From Pleurostoma richardsiae (Eukaryota; Ascomycota; Sordariomycetes; Calosphaeriales; Pleurostomataceae): 64,000 nt of DNA. A model generated the notes under the pieces. It was not told the DNA's origin. It searched no databases and was given only the letters and a program-made list of their open reading frames with translations. The stretch lies in the NCBI GenBank assembly GCA_030052745.1, contig JANBVO010000010.1, positions 62,001 to 126,000 on the forward strand, given 5' to 3'. A program made the translations under genes and the position numbers. Each line of letters begins with the position of its first letter. Within the stretch, counting starts at the first letter, position 1. Positions 10,203 to 21,778 of the stretch are shown one piece after another.

Positions 10203-12657
10203 CTTGCCCTTGAGGTGTATGATTGATATTCACCACACGTGCTGTCCTAACGTGAGAATTCAGGGCTTTTTGGGATGGAGGTGCGGCGCAGTTCTTGGAA
10301 GATCGCCGTGTTTCATCTGTGCCCCTGAGAAGGTCGGCAAATCAAGTTGCCCAGCCCTTGGCCGGGGCGGCGGAGTCACTGGACTCCGGGTAAGTGGCCT
10401 AAAGGCAACGAGATGCAGTACATTGCCTTACACGATGTTCTCAAGTCGTCGATGAGACTTCCGACTGACACAGTCCGGGAAGTGGGGCGTACGTTCCCGG
10501 CTCCGGAGCTGCTGCCGGTGACCGGAGCCGGGGATGTCCGGGGTGACAGGCCCGTCTGTCGGGATCGTGCCCCATACACGAAAACTCTGTAGGATGGCAT
10601 GCGTGGGGTAACTCTCAGGCGATAATTGTGGGCTTCGAGAACGGGATAGAGGGGTCAGAGGAGTGGTCAGCAGCTTGCAGGGAGATGTGGACAGGGAGAT
10701 GAGCCGAGAGCTCCCAACCGGCATCCGGGGTGTAGTGTCACACCATTGAGTCTGCGCCCTCTGTATCAACGGAACATCGTGCCTACGTGCCTTTCATGTG
10801 AAGCGACAGTCTCCAAGACAACGGACCAGAAGCACATGATGGACATGATGGCAGAAGATCATGATTGTGAGAACACGTGATGCTGACGGCCTCTCGGTGT
10901 TCTGCTGAAGATCGAGGATGACGGGCCTAGGCCTTGGTGGACGCCCCGCTGGCCCGCAGGCTGCAGACTCTGGGGGACAGCAAATCCGGGGGGCATGTCA
11001 GCAATAGGATTACATTCTCGTGTTGCTGGTTGAATACGGGCTCTCGCTGAAATGCTGGCGGCCGCCACAAGCATTCTAACGCCGCCTGCATTCTGCTCTA
11101 GCCGGGGACTGAGACCGCGTCGGTGATTTTCTCTTATACGGCATCGGGCCACAGTAGGATGCCCTAAAGAGAAGAGACGACGACGAAAAGGAGCAAAAGC
11201 CCAATACTAGTACTAGGCCCCTGCTAGGGTGTTTGAGCATAATGCTTATTCGGGCCTCAACAGCGTAAAGCCCCTAACAGACTACACACCGCTTGACCTG
11301 CCGGGACTCGACTGCGCAGTTCGTATTCCCGTTTTGAGCGGCCGAAGGTGTCTGCTGAATCCGCTTCTTACTCAAGAGAGAATGAAAGCACTAATAAGAC
11401 CGCCTGGCCTGTTGGACCACCGGGCCAGCAGCGAATGCAAATACCGGACCGGATGGCCCGCCTGAGACGCGTAACGGTCCTCGGCCCAGTTTTTATTTGT
11501 AGGACGTCATCACTGGCGTCGTCGACCACTCAAGTCCCGCGGTCGAACGCAGGAAAAAGAAGAATGATGGACCTCCGCGTACGTGGCTCCAGACGCCGCC
11601 CTGGACTGGCGTGAGACCGCCTGGGTATTCTTGGAATGTACCTGTGGAGCTAAGTCTGATGGCCTCGATTCGGTCGCATCGCATCGTGATCGCACGCATG
11701 CGGATTCTGAGAGAGACTGTGCGTGTGTGCGCCTGTGCGTCTCTGACCCCTTGAGGATGCTGCGCTGGGCCTCTCCCACGTCGTGCTGCATCACCGGCGT
11801 GTCACTGCCGGTAGATGGATCCGTGGTTCGCAAATTGGCGGATGATGGGCATTATGCCTCTACTATACCACACACGTTATCTCAGTTGCGGCTGCGGTTG
11901 GTTGGTTGGTGATGCCGCGTTGTCCCAGACGCAATATCTGACCAAGGCACACCCAACCTTGTGGGGATCCGTTGTCATCAGCAGTGCGTCACTCCTTGGA
12001 GCTTTACTGGGCGGCTAAGCTGTCTAGGCCAAGTCTAGCTGCGATCCTGGTACGCTATCCCGGCGCAAATACAGACTTGTACGGCACCTACGAGCGGAAG
12101 CGGGAAGACGGCAGGATTGCAGTGGCTCGGGCTTATCCCTAGCCGCAAACCGTCTCTGCGCCTCCCGTCTTGGACAGACTAAGGCACACCCCATGTACAG
12201 GAGAGTGGACAAGATGAGAAGAAAAGAAGCTTCTCAGGGGGGCGAGCCGCGTGTGGCCCTGCTTATCTTCCGTCTACCTCCCTGTTGGTGAGTCTGTGGT
12301 AGGTGAGATCGTGCTTCTTGGGCTCGTCATTCCCCTTGTCCGACAACCTGAAGCCCTCCCCTTCTCTGTTCCGTGCTGTTTCCAGACGCCTTCCTCCGTT
12401 GTCTCGGCCCTTCCGTTTCGGTGTCTCACCGCTGGGGAAACTTTATGAGGCGAGAGTGACGTCGTGGATATCGTACATACGCCGGTCGAGAATCGAAAGG
12501 CTAGTCGAGATTTTCTTGGACGCAGAGGAATGCGTGTCGGGCCAGCAGCGCACAGGCATAGACTCCATTTGGCTTCAATTCTCTAGATTTCCTCGTTGTC
12601 TTGATCTTCAAGAAAATCTAGGGCTCTGCTGCGCTTGAGAGCCTCCAGAGCCTCAAG
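10203..12657. other. Intergenic region between divergent SET and glycosyltransferase-like genes
   Basis: This 2.5 kb contains both promoters. Open frames here are short (up to about 113 codons), mutually overlapping and without domains. A small perfect inverted repeat, GGAGTC-ACTG-GACTCC, lies at about 10373-10388, and GGTT repeats lie near 11900. No RNA gene or mobile element was seen. Confidence 0.55.
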
Positions 12658-14085
12658 ATGCCGAGACGGCATGCCATCAACCTCGCCGTTCTCTTCTCCT
12701 TCGTCTGCCTCACGCTGCTATACTTTCGAACAGGCTTCACCTCGACAGTGACGGAGGTACCGTCCCAGCCGGTGGTCCAGGAAGACAAGGAGAAAGGGGA
12801 GACCAAGCTGCCACCGACCCCGAAGTACAAGCCGACCCCGACATACACTCCTCCGCCGGTTCGCGACCCTTTCCCTCTGCTGGCCACATCCACACCGCCG
12901 CCTATACCCCAATGGAACGTCCCACGCGATGGCCTGCATCGGGATTATGACCTGCCCGTGGCGCCGCCCCTTCTAATCGGCTTCACACGGACGTGGCCCA
13001 TCCTGCTGCAGGCGGTCGTCTCGTACGTCACGGCGGGCTGGCCGCCCTCGCAGATCTACGTCGTCGAGAACACCGGCGTGCAGCAGGCTAACGCGCGAGA
13101 CCAGCTTGGGTTGCAGAACCCCTTTTACCTCAACCACACGCAGCTGCGCATGCTGGGCGTCAACATCGTGCAGACGCCAACGCTACTTAACTTTGCGCAG
13201 CTGCAGAACTTCTTCCTCTCTATGAGCTATAGCCACGGCTGGGACTACTACTTCTGGGGCCACATGGATGTGCTGGCGCTGAGCTACGAGGAAGGGAAGG
13301 AGGGTCTGACGCCGGCGTACGACCAGCAGGGCTACAAGACGATCTACGAGCTGTGCTGTCGCGCTCTCGCCGAGGCGCGGAGGGACGACCCCCGCTGGGG
13401 AGTGCGCTTCTTCGCATACGATCATCTCGCGCTCGTCAACCCCGAAGCTTACGAGGACGTGGGCGGCTGGGACACGATGATCCCCTACTACCTCACCGAT
13501 TGCGACATGCACTCGCGGCTGCTGATGGCGAACTGGACTATGCTGGACGCGCAGGCCGGCATCCCCACCGACACAAGCGTCGTGCTCGACGACCTAAGCG
13601 TGCTGTACCGCGTCCCTGGCATCACGCCGGACTTCCAGGACCCGAACCCGCCGCCGCCGCCCAAGCCGGAGGAAGAGAAAGAGAAAGAAGGAGAAGGGGG
13701 GGGCGATCAGGTGAAGAAGGACGACGGCGAGCAGGCGAAGACTAACAAGAGGGACGAAGGAGGAGAAGGACTTGCACAGGCGGCGGGACGCAGCGAGGAG
13801 GACCGGAACCTAGCGTACTGGCGGGCGCTGCGCGACGTGTCGGACCGCATGTTCCACTACAAGCACGGCGAGCGGGGGCGCAACACGTGGCAGCGCGGGC
13901 AGCGGGGCGGCGCCGGCGAGCCGTTCTACTACCCGGCGGACGGGCTCGCGGAGGCGATGGACGTGCTCACCGAGGCCGGGCGGGAAGTATATCGCCGGAA
14001 GTGGGGCCACCGGGACTGCGACCTGATCAAGGGGGCCGGGCTGCAGATCGGGGACCAGTGGCTGGTCGAGAAGGACTGGGAGTGA
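12658..14085 (+). CDS. Type II membrane glycosyltransferase-like protein
   Basis: This is a single-exon 475-residue protein. A short basic N-terminus (MPRRHA) precedes one hydrophobic segment (about 7-23), then a Pro/Thr-rich stem (about 40-95): the topology of a Golgi type II enzyme. The catalytic-like part follows: PPLLIGFTRTWPILLQAV (103-120), QIYVVENTG (132-140), WDYYFWGHMDVLAL (195-208, with a possible metal-binding HMD in place of DxD), FFAYDHLALVNPEAYEDVGG (251-270) and WDTMIPYYLTDCDMHSRL (271-288). The last two resemble the acceptor-side motif of GT-A fold transferases, where a Gly-Gly-x-Asp segment and an acidic DCD follow. A charged low-complexity insert (about 328-385, Pro then Glu/Lys/Gly) interrupts the lumenal domain. 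I infer a nucleotide-sugar transferase; donor and acceptor are unknown. Confidence 0.75.
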   Translation: MPRRHAINLAVLFSFVCLTLLYFRTGFTSTVTEVPSQPVVQEDKEKGETKLPPTPKYKPTPTYTPPPVRDPFPLLATSTPPPIPQWNVPRDGLHRDYDLPVAPPLLIGFTRTWPILLQAVVSYVTAGWPPSQIYVVENTGVQQANARDQLGLQNPFYLNHTQLRMLGVNIVQTPTLLNFAQLQNFFLSMSYSHGWDYYFWGHMDVLALSYEEGKEGLTPAYDQQGYKTIYELCCRALAEARRDDPRWGVRFFAYDHLALVNPEAYEDVGGWDTMIPYYLTDCDMHSRLLMANWTMLDAQAGIPTDTSVVLDDLSVLYRVPGITPDFQDPNPPPPPKPEEEKEKEGEGGGDQVKKDDGEQAKTNKRDEGGEGLAQAAGRSEEDRNLAYWRALRDVSDRMFHYKHGERGRNTWQRGQRGGAGEPFYYPADGLAEAMDVLTEAGREVYRRKWGHRDCDLIKGAGLQIGDQWLVEKDWE

Positions 14086-17000
14086 GTGAGTGGCTGATGA
14101 CGCCGGGGACACCGAGTCGAGGGATTACTCAGTAATAAGTCGAGAGGGGTGGAGAATCGTTTCATGCCAGCGAGGCAATGGATGCGACTGGTTCTGCCCC
14201 CTGATGAGCTCTGCTCAGTTGGTTGTAGGGCATCCGAGACGCCACGGGATCATATTGATTGGGTTGCCCCTACACGACAGGGAAAGACTTCTCCGATCTT
14301 AAGGCGATCCGTTCTGGAGGACATCAGCGCTGGTCTGGACTTGGAGGGCTGATAGCGCGGCATACGCTCGGAGTTCGCGGTTGGTTTCGGTTGGTGGCAT
14401 CATAGATACACGGATTATAGAGATGCCTGCACAAGCAGTCGGCAAGAAACCACTTCTTCAATGCGACAATACTGTTCCACCCTCCCTCCTTGTTGTGTCG
14501 CAGCACTTGCTACGGCGGTTTAGCATACCTGGTATAGAGGAATCGAACAAACCGTCCTTGCTGCCCGTTCGATCCTAGAACTTAAGGTGCGAGTCTCCTC
14601 GTGCAGCAATGAATGCAGGGACGCACAGAGCCGAAAGAGGCAACCCCGACATGCTTATCCGTCCCGAGCACGCACATCTAGAGGGCAGCTGCGGAGGTGA
14701 TGCGAGAGAGGGGGCCGTCAAGGAGGGGGCTCACAGTGGTGCAATAGGACGAGGAGGGTCAGGAGCTCTTCAGCGTCTGTGGAAAGCTCGCCTACCGGTG
14801 CTTCAGGCGGAGATGAGCTGTTTGTGTTCCGCATTATCACCGAGAGGTCGTACCCAGATAGTCTCCAGCGTAACACCGGTGGTCACGACATAGCTTTGCT
14901 CATGCGCAACTGCCGACGTGAAGACATCCTCAAGAGGGAGCGCGTACCAGGCCCGGCCCGCATCGGCCTTCCAGCTCGCTTCGCTCATCACCAGCTGTGC
15001 TACCGGAATATGCAGCTGCGACTCCGTTTCGGCTCCGAGGTGGTGTAAGTTGTTGCTTGACTCATTCCGGTCCGTTTCTTACTCACGGCTCCTTCTGCTC
15101 GCCAGTCCATAGGATCACTGGCGGGCTCCGGGTAGAACGGATAACGCGGCATCCTGCGCAGAGGTGGAGGTCCGAGGCGATCGGGGCATAGGCGGGCGGA
15201 TCTGGGAGCGGGTCGATCACTCAGCGTCGCAGCGAGCGGCATGTCACACCGCTTCAAGGCTCTCTCTCGCCATGGGCGTACTGTACCCGAGCCTGCTGCG
15301 GTATAATCTATGCGCGGACTCCATTGAGCAGGCAGTTTCGCACCGGGTCATGGCCATCGTGCAATTTGTAGAGTAGCATTTCCCTCCTTACCATGATGCT
15401 CTCGTCACGGAAGAGGGCGATGGTGCCATCGACATGCATATCGGTACCACAGGCACCCCCCAGCTTGTTCCTCAAGGGCAGCGTCGAACTAGAGCAGTGG
15501 AGAGACATCCGAGCGCGAACTACCGCTCAACTGCCGGCTGCCGGCTCCGGACAGGCTACAGCAGCAAAGGCGGGTGCTGTCGATCACTCAGGCGAGTTAT
15601 CGGCCGATCAAAGCCTGCACCGCAGTCGGCAGCTGCCGTTCGGGTTACTGTTTCAGGCAGGGCGTCGCGCGCGGAGAGGCAGACACCCATCACCGCATCG
15701 CCAACGGTCGGGTGGAAGCGGGGGATTGGCGATGCATACAGCACTAAGTGCACAATGAGCGAGGACTGGCCAGATAGCGAGCGATAAGGGAGATGGAGAT
15801 CATCCTGCCAGATCATTCCCCAGACAGTCCGGCTTGGCCTGCTTGGGCGGCCTGGGTGTCAGAGGTGGTTAGGGCCAGCTGGTGATGGTGCCAATGCGGT
15901 CACACCACCCCCCCTCCTTCTCCGCAGACGAAGCTGGAGACGGCGTCACGCAATGCAGCGCACGACGCACCACTGTCTCTTTTGGAAGTCAGACTATCCC
16001 GTACATGTGCTCCGGATTACATCTCCGGTGACTCAGACAGATCTGCTGGACTCCTGCTGGCAGACCTGAGCAGCTGAGGGATCTTCAGTCGTGGGCAACC
16101 TCGGCAAGGAGGGGGAAATTTTAAGCTTGGTGAGGCCGTCGATCGTCGGGCAAACGCCCTGACACACATCACAGATCAACTCCGTAATCTCACGATCCCC
16201 GCCTCTGAGATTTCACAGGTGACTCCCGTACTTGCACAGGGGCCCACGATTCAGCCGTGCCCCCTCCCGGGTACACGGCGTTGTGTATGCAGGCATGTGC
16301 TCCCTGGCGAGGCTAATATCAACACCCTGGATGGAGGCAAAAAAGAGCCAGAAAATGTATTTTCAAGGCCAGCGACGAAAGGGGAAAATAAAATGGAATA
16401 TTCCCGGTCAATCGCCGAGCATGCCGTCCGTTGCGGGGCCGCGACTTGCCGTAGTGTCATGCCAGTTGGCTGGCAGCAGCAAGGGGGTCTCTTGAATTTT
16501 TCATTGGGAAATTTTCACGATGGAGTCAAGAGTGAGTGTGAGCACCCTGCTGGGTGGTGTCGACGAGATAGTAGGGCTGCCGGGCCAGGGGCGCCTGAGA
16601 TCGCTCCTCGGGGCCGGAATCGGGCTGATCGCCATGAATCCCTACTGTATGGAGAACCGTCGGAGGTGGGAGAGTGACCGCGGATAACGGCTTTTGGTCT
16701 CGCGGCTGCCTATCACGGGACAACACGCAAGAGAGGAGGCCGTTTGGGGTGTCTTGGAGGTATGTCTTGGATGGATCACAGCCTCCAAACGGGGTCTCGG
16801 GAACGACGCGTTGTCGGGAGACCCAAGACAGGAGTTGCGCATGTGCCCAACTATCACTGCCGTTTCCTGCTCAAGGCGCCTCTAGGCCAAGAAACACCGC
16901 CGTAGACTGTCGCTTGGCCCCTTTCAGCCCCGTCAAAGCCGGATGCAGCGGGCAGTGATCCGTAAGCGAATGTACGTGGCCCCGTACTCAATCCTCCGCA

Positions 17001-17915
17001 AAAGAGCGCCGTAGTTGTCCTCTTTGTTTCTTTTGCTCGCTTCACGACCACGGGGACAACGGCGCCCTTTTTCCACCCTTTGATCCTTCCCGCCCAGCCC
17101 GATCCAGGTATCTGGACCCTGAAAAGAGCACAAAGGCCAAACTTTGAGGGCCAGACCAGGGGCTACGGCAGAGTTCATGACGGCAGCGGTGGAGGCAACC
17201 ACACCATGCCACACGCCATCCATGGTGGTGGTTCCTTTGTCTCTAGTTACACGCACCTCCGTTATGGCTGTCTAGCCAAGAGCGGTGTGCGTAAGTCGGT
17301 AGAGCACAGCCCTACTTACACACACAGGGGCCGCTAGCCTCGAGGTGGAGGGACCCATCGTTCCCGTCAGGAAAGACACGGGAGCAGGGAGGAGAAAGAA
17401 AGAGTTTGCGGCTAGGCGGTCTGGGCTCGCCCCACGGCATCCACCACGTACGTGTTGAAAGTCCGTCCCTGTCAACCCATGATTCCCATGACCACCCTGC
17501 CACCTTGGCCGAGCAGGCCAGCGGTTCATTCCGGCGCAGGACCATGGGTTAGTCGGGTTCCAGGGCACATCCACTTGGGCAGACGTGTACTTTCTGTTTT
17601 TCCTTTTAAGCCCCGCGCTGCCTTGCCGCCGTGGTCGTGTGTAAGTAACTGCAGCAAGAACTATGCGCGAGTAATAAGCACCACCCTCCTCCCCCCTTGA
17701 ACCAGGACAACACGTATATGAAGAGGCGTCACTGCCTACCCAATCTAGGACGAGACCTTACTCATGCAAATCCTGCTCTCTGACGAAGCTCAATAACACG
17801 TCAAGCCTGTTACTCATATAACCATCCGTCTTGTCTCATCTAAACGTCGACAACTCCTACGGTCTTACCGCACCCACTTACACGCAAACCGCACTACCTG
17901 CCTACACACAACACC
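14086..17915. other. Gene-free intergenic region, 3.8 kb
   Basis: No coding sequence is supported. The longest open frames (152 codons at 16219-16677, 124 codons near 17900) lack domains or are antisense to the next gene. The sequence is of mixed composition without tandem arrays. The last 150 bases before 17916 are free of ATG and C/A-rich, as expected for a 5' leader. Confidence 0.55.
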
Positions 17916-18597
17916 ATGACATCGCTACCAATGCCTCCAAAGCGCTCATCGCGAATCATGTCGCCCAACCGCCGCTCCATGATCTCCACCGCATCGTACA
18001 GCGACGACGAAGATGCCATTACGCCGTGCCCCTCGCCGCCTCCCGCGGCAGTAACCCATGAGGCGCCCGTCACAGCCGCCGCCGCTCCCCCGGTAGCAGC
18101 ACCAGCAGTGGAGACGCACGAGCCCATCAGCCACCCGTACTCGCACCACCGGCGGGGCTCCGCGTGGTCCGACCAGCTGGAGGCGTGCAAGGACGGGTCC
18201 TGGCACTTCGACCCGGCGGACGGCCAGCGCATGGACGACGAGCACCTGTGGCGGCGCATGCTGGCCATCCAGCGCGCCTTCCACTGCTACAACAGCGCGC
18301 GCATGAGCGCCGCCCTGGCGGAGCTGGAGATGGGCGTGGACGTCGGGAGACGTGTCCGTGAGTACTTTTCCCGCCCTGTGATCTGGTAGGTGGCAGCATG
18401 TCGTTGACAAGCCTCTCACAGCGTCGAGGACGTGCCTCAACCTCATGAACGACAGCATCTCGGAGCTGCCCGAAGACGCCAAGCGCCAGCTGGATGTGTG
18501 GCTCCACGGCGTACCGGAGCCGGCGGACGGCGGCAACCAGGCGAAGCACGCTGGCGGCGGGTGGAAGAGGAATTTCCACGGCAACGCCGGCTTTTAA
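17916..18597 (+). CDS. Conserved fungal protein of unknown function, two exons
   Basis: Exon 1 is 17916-18357 and exon 2 is 18422-18597. The 64-bp intron starts GTGAGT, ends CACAG and has a TTGAC branch-like site. Splicing gives 205 residues; without it the frame stops 12 codons later in intron sequence. The N-terminus is basic and Ser-rich (MTSLPMPPKRSSRIMSPNRR), followed by an acidic Ser patch (SYSDDEDAIT) and an Ala/Pro linker. The core from about residue 70 (RRGSAWSDQLEACKDGSWHF) to 145 is rich in aromatic and charged residues (HLWRRMLAIQRAFHCYNSAR) and is probably helical. The tail reads KHAGGGWKRNFHGNAGF. No signal peptide or membrane segment is present. The function is not recognised. 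Splicing of exon 2 keeps a coherent, well-composed reading frame, which supports the model. Confidence 0.75.
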
Positions 18598-19566
18598 GTC
18601 TTCTGAAAACTAGCCTCCCGGTGGAGGTGATGCCATCCCTCATGGGGGACGCAGAACTGGTATCTGCTCACCCGGGATGGGCCGGCCTTCTTCATGCCGG
18701 CATGTACGCATTTATGGATGTACGAGAGATGATGGAGCGATGGAGAGACCTCAATGAAGGAAAGGGGGAAAAGCGTTGCCTGCTTTGATTCACTGGCGCG
18801 CTGCGGAAGACTCGCTGAACTGCTTGGAGTCTGGATCTGCGGCCAGATTGGACCCTATTGATACCCTAATTGCTACTACGCTGGATCTTATCTGTCAAGC
18901 AATGACAGAACTGCCTTATCATATTCATATCTAATATATCACGCACTGTTATCTGATAAACTGAAGCCAGTGGCACTCGAAACTGGCAGAGCAAAAAAGT
19001 CTATATGATGTTGAAGGTGTGTCGACAGAGACCGAAAGGTTTACCCAATTTTCCACCGGCATCACCACCAGCATTGACAGGCGTCGCCTTACTAAGGGGG
19101 CGACTGCAATGTACGGAACTTGCACCTGCAAATGTTGGGCTTGATAGCATCAATATTATTTATTTATTTTTTTTCTTGCCTGTCCCGGAATGAACCGCCC
19201 ACGAACGCATCCTCTCGCAACGATTGAGCGAGAAGACTAGGTCAGCCATTCATCCTCCTTCGCATCACACCTGATTTTTCTTCCCCTGAGTTATTCCAAT
19301 CTGTCACACCTCACGATCATCCCTGGAGACTGACTTGTCCGGGGACACGTGTATGATGGCGGAAACAGTACTGCCTTTCCCCGGCAGCCCCTGAAGATAA
19401 CCCGACAAAACCAGTCATTCGGAAACCCAGACATGAACATGAACGAACCGGTTCACTCCTCGCTCTCAGCAAACAGCCAGTGTCCGCTGAAGTCGGTCTT
19501 GCTGTCATCCTCTTCATCTCCGTTCATCTCCGCCACCTCCGCCGCGAACCGTACCGAGGCGCTCCC
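18598..19566. other. Intergenic region between convergent genes
   Basis: This 970-bp stretch is AT-richer than its surroundings, particularly 18890-19170, which includes a T-rich run near 19160-19175. It holds the 3' ends of both neighbours. No gene was found. Confidence 0.55.
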
Positions 19567-20295
19567 TCAATGCTTCTGCTGTTCCTTCTTGTGGTGCTTC
19601 TGGTGCGCCCCCGGCACGGTCCTGATGGCGACGGTGTAGTTCTCGCCCGACTGCGCCACAGCGTGGACGACGACGTCCTCGCCGAACGGCCACTCCCCGC
19701 TCATGTCGGGCTCGTCCCGCTCGTCGTACTGCGCGAAGTCGCTCCGCTTGACGTCGTCGTCGCCGCCCACCAGGGCCGCCCGCGCCGCCTCCAGCGCGGC
19801 GGACCGGTGCGCGTAGCAGCCCTCGACCTCAGTGCTCTGAGCGGCGCCGGTGCGGTCCTGGTTGTAGTCGACCGTCGTCTGCAGCACGTAGTGCAGCCGG
19901 TCGACACCGTCAGGCAGCACCACGCCGCCCTTGCCGTCGGCCAGCAGCTGGTCGTTGTTGGGCGAGGTCTGCAGCCCGACCAGGAAGACCTGCCCCGCGA
20001 AGGCCTTGGCGTAGACGAGCACGCCGTCGCCATGGGGCCAGGTCTCGTCAGCCCCGGCGGGCTTCACCTCGTAGGCGGCGAAGTCTTCAGGCGCGTAGCC
20101 CAATGTCTGCAGGGCTGTCCTGGTGAACGCCTTGGCGGCTTCCAGGGTGGAGTGCGTGCCTAGTACCCAGACGGTCTGGGTGCTGCCCGAGTTGTCTTCA
20201 TGGTAGTCGATCACGGTCAGGGTGGTGTGGTAGATCTGCTCTGGAGTTTCTACCCCCGGAGCTCCTTCAGTGACTGGGTCGATTTTGCCTTTCAT
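19567..20295 (-). CDS. Conserved fungal protein with two similar halves
   Basis: This is a single-exon 242-residue protein starting MKGKIDPVTEGAPGVETPEQ. The sequence is internally duplicated. The first half (about 22-109) runs from HTTLTVIDYHEDNSGSTQTV through STLEAAKAFTRTALQ and FAAYE to WPHGDGVLVYAKAFAGQVFLV. The second half (about 135-228) runs from HYVLQTTVDYNQDRTGAAQS through SAALEAARAALV and FAQYDERDEP to WPFGEDVVVHAVAQSGENYTV. Each half has the order beta hairpin, Ala-rich helix, F-A-x-Y, then W-P-x-G-[DE] and a closing beta pair. The C-terminus is basic and His-rich. No signal peptide or membrane span is present. I remember similar uncharacterised ascomycete proteins, but no function. 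The start is followed upstream by about 215 bases with no ATG on the coding strand. Confidence 0.8.
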   Translation of the reverse strand: MKGKIDPVTEGAPGVETPEQIYHTTLTVIDYHEDNSGSTQTVWVLGTHSTLEAAKAFTRTALQTLGYAPEDFAAYEVKPAGADETWPHGDGVLVYAKAFAGQVFLVGLQTSPNNDQLLADGKGGVVLPDGVDRLHYVLQTTVDYNQDRTGAAQSTEVEGCYAHRSAALEAARAALVGGDDDVKRSDFAQYDERDEPDMSGEWPFGEDVVVHAVAQSGENYTVAIRTVPGAHQKHHKKEQQKH

Positions 20296-21672
20296 TTCGA
20301 AGTTTGTGATGATTGCCGTCTTGAATGTGGTTTCCCTTCCAGTGAAGGATCAGTAGTCTTTGTGTGTGTATGACTGATGTGTTTCGTTTGTGTGTGTGTT
20401 TGATGAGTTGTCAGTGAGTTTTGCAGAGACAGCACGGCGATTGGATGACACACGGGGTCCCGGGCGAGGCTGTTAATATACCTCCGCGCGAGGACACGGG
20501 ATCCAGTCCCCATTACTCAAGGCAGTGGCTTACTGAGGGCACATGTCACCCAAAGTACGTGACACCCGGGTGAGCGAGTTGCGAGATATCCTCGCCCGGG
20601 CGCAACCGTCTGGTCCCGGCAGTAGCCATTGGCCACTCACAGCTCAGCTTGCCGTTCCTGATCCTCATTTCCGGGCGCGGAGCTCCCAATGTCTCACTCC
20701 TCCACTGCTTTCTAGGTCTTGCCACGGAAGGTTTTCGCCATGACGCGCCATCCCGTGACCGGACTCGTCTACCTGCTTCTAGGGTAGCCGGCAGATCCAG
20801 CGAGCCTCGGCGGAGAGAGCTCCGGGGACTCCGCTCCGCCAGGACGACGGAAGCCACGCAAAAAGCATAGCAAAGCCAGAGCGGCAAGTGATCGTCCAGT
20901 GATCTGATACCCTTCTTTGTCCGGGCAGCTGCCGCCGCCGTGGGCGGTAGGCTATGAGCAAACGTTAACATCACTGCCGACCAGGCCATCCTTCACGTCA
21001 CTGCTTGATCGGTTTCGTCCTTCTGCAGCGCTGTACGTCTGCAATGGAGCAATTCCAGCGTGCGGCATCTGACAAGCCCCCAGGGAACCACCGAGAACAG
21101 CCGGGCCAGCCGCCATCCAATCAGGTGTTACCGAACCCCGAGGCCCGTGGTGTGATATTAAAGCTCCGCACAGTCAGCTGCATGAGGCTCACCGGGCACA
21201 GCCCGCAGAGCGGCGGTCTCGAAACAGGGCATGCCCTGAGCATGGCCTGATAGCCCAGAGTGCGTGCCCGAGACGAATCATGGAATCAGAGATCATGGGG
21301 AAGGGGAGGGGGTGGCGCTTCCCGTTCGTCACTGTGATCGATCGGGTGCGGAGCCCCGCGGTTGCGATGCAACCCCAGCAGGTGGACGCGGATATCAGGA
21401 GAGAGCCGGCATAGGGTTCGAGACTGGGCGGTGGTTGGGAAACCTGGGGAACCTGAACGCGCGCCACCTTCCGAACCGAGGTGCACGATCAGCTGATGGT
21501 TTCATAATGGGTCTGGGCTCGACGTCCCAGCCGACGTTGAGGCTGCGGTTGGGGGGCCTGTCCTGCGAGTGGATGGACTTTGATTTATCCGGGATCCTCG
21601 GGTTGGCCAGGAGCAAAGCAGATCGAGACGGCTAACATGGTGATTCTAATAGTGTACCAGGCTCACTTAAGG

Positions 21673-21689
21673 CGTCAACATTGTTGACG
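21673..21689. promoter_or_regulatory. Perfect 17-bp palindrome (candidate dimeric regulator site)
   Basis: CGTCAACA-T-TGTTGACG has 8-bp arms around a single central base. It lies about 530 bp upstream of the Hsp20-type start codon. The geometry suits a homodimeric DNA-binding protein, but no specific factor is recognised. Confidence 0.4.
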
Positions 21690-21761
21690 TTGCGTTTCAG
21701 GCCGACGGAACGGTCAGCCAGGGCGACAACTCTTATCCTCATGATGGTTGCCCTGTTTCGT

Positions 21762-21778
21762 CCACACACAGTGTGTGG
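21762..21778. promoter_or_regulatory. Second perfect 17-bp palindrome (candidate regulator site)
   Basis: CCACACAC-A-GTGTGTGG again has 8-bp arms and one central base, 89 bp from the first palindrome and about 440 bp upstream of the chaperone start. Part of it is a CA/GT simple repeat, so chance is a real alternative. Confidence 0.35.
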
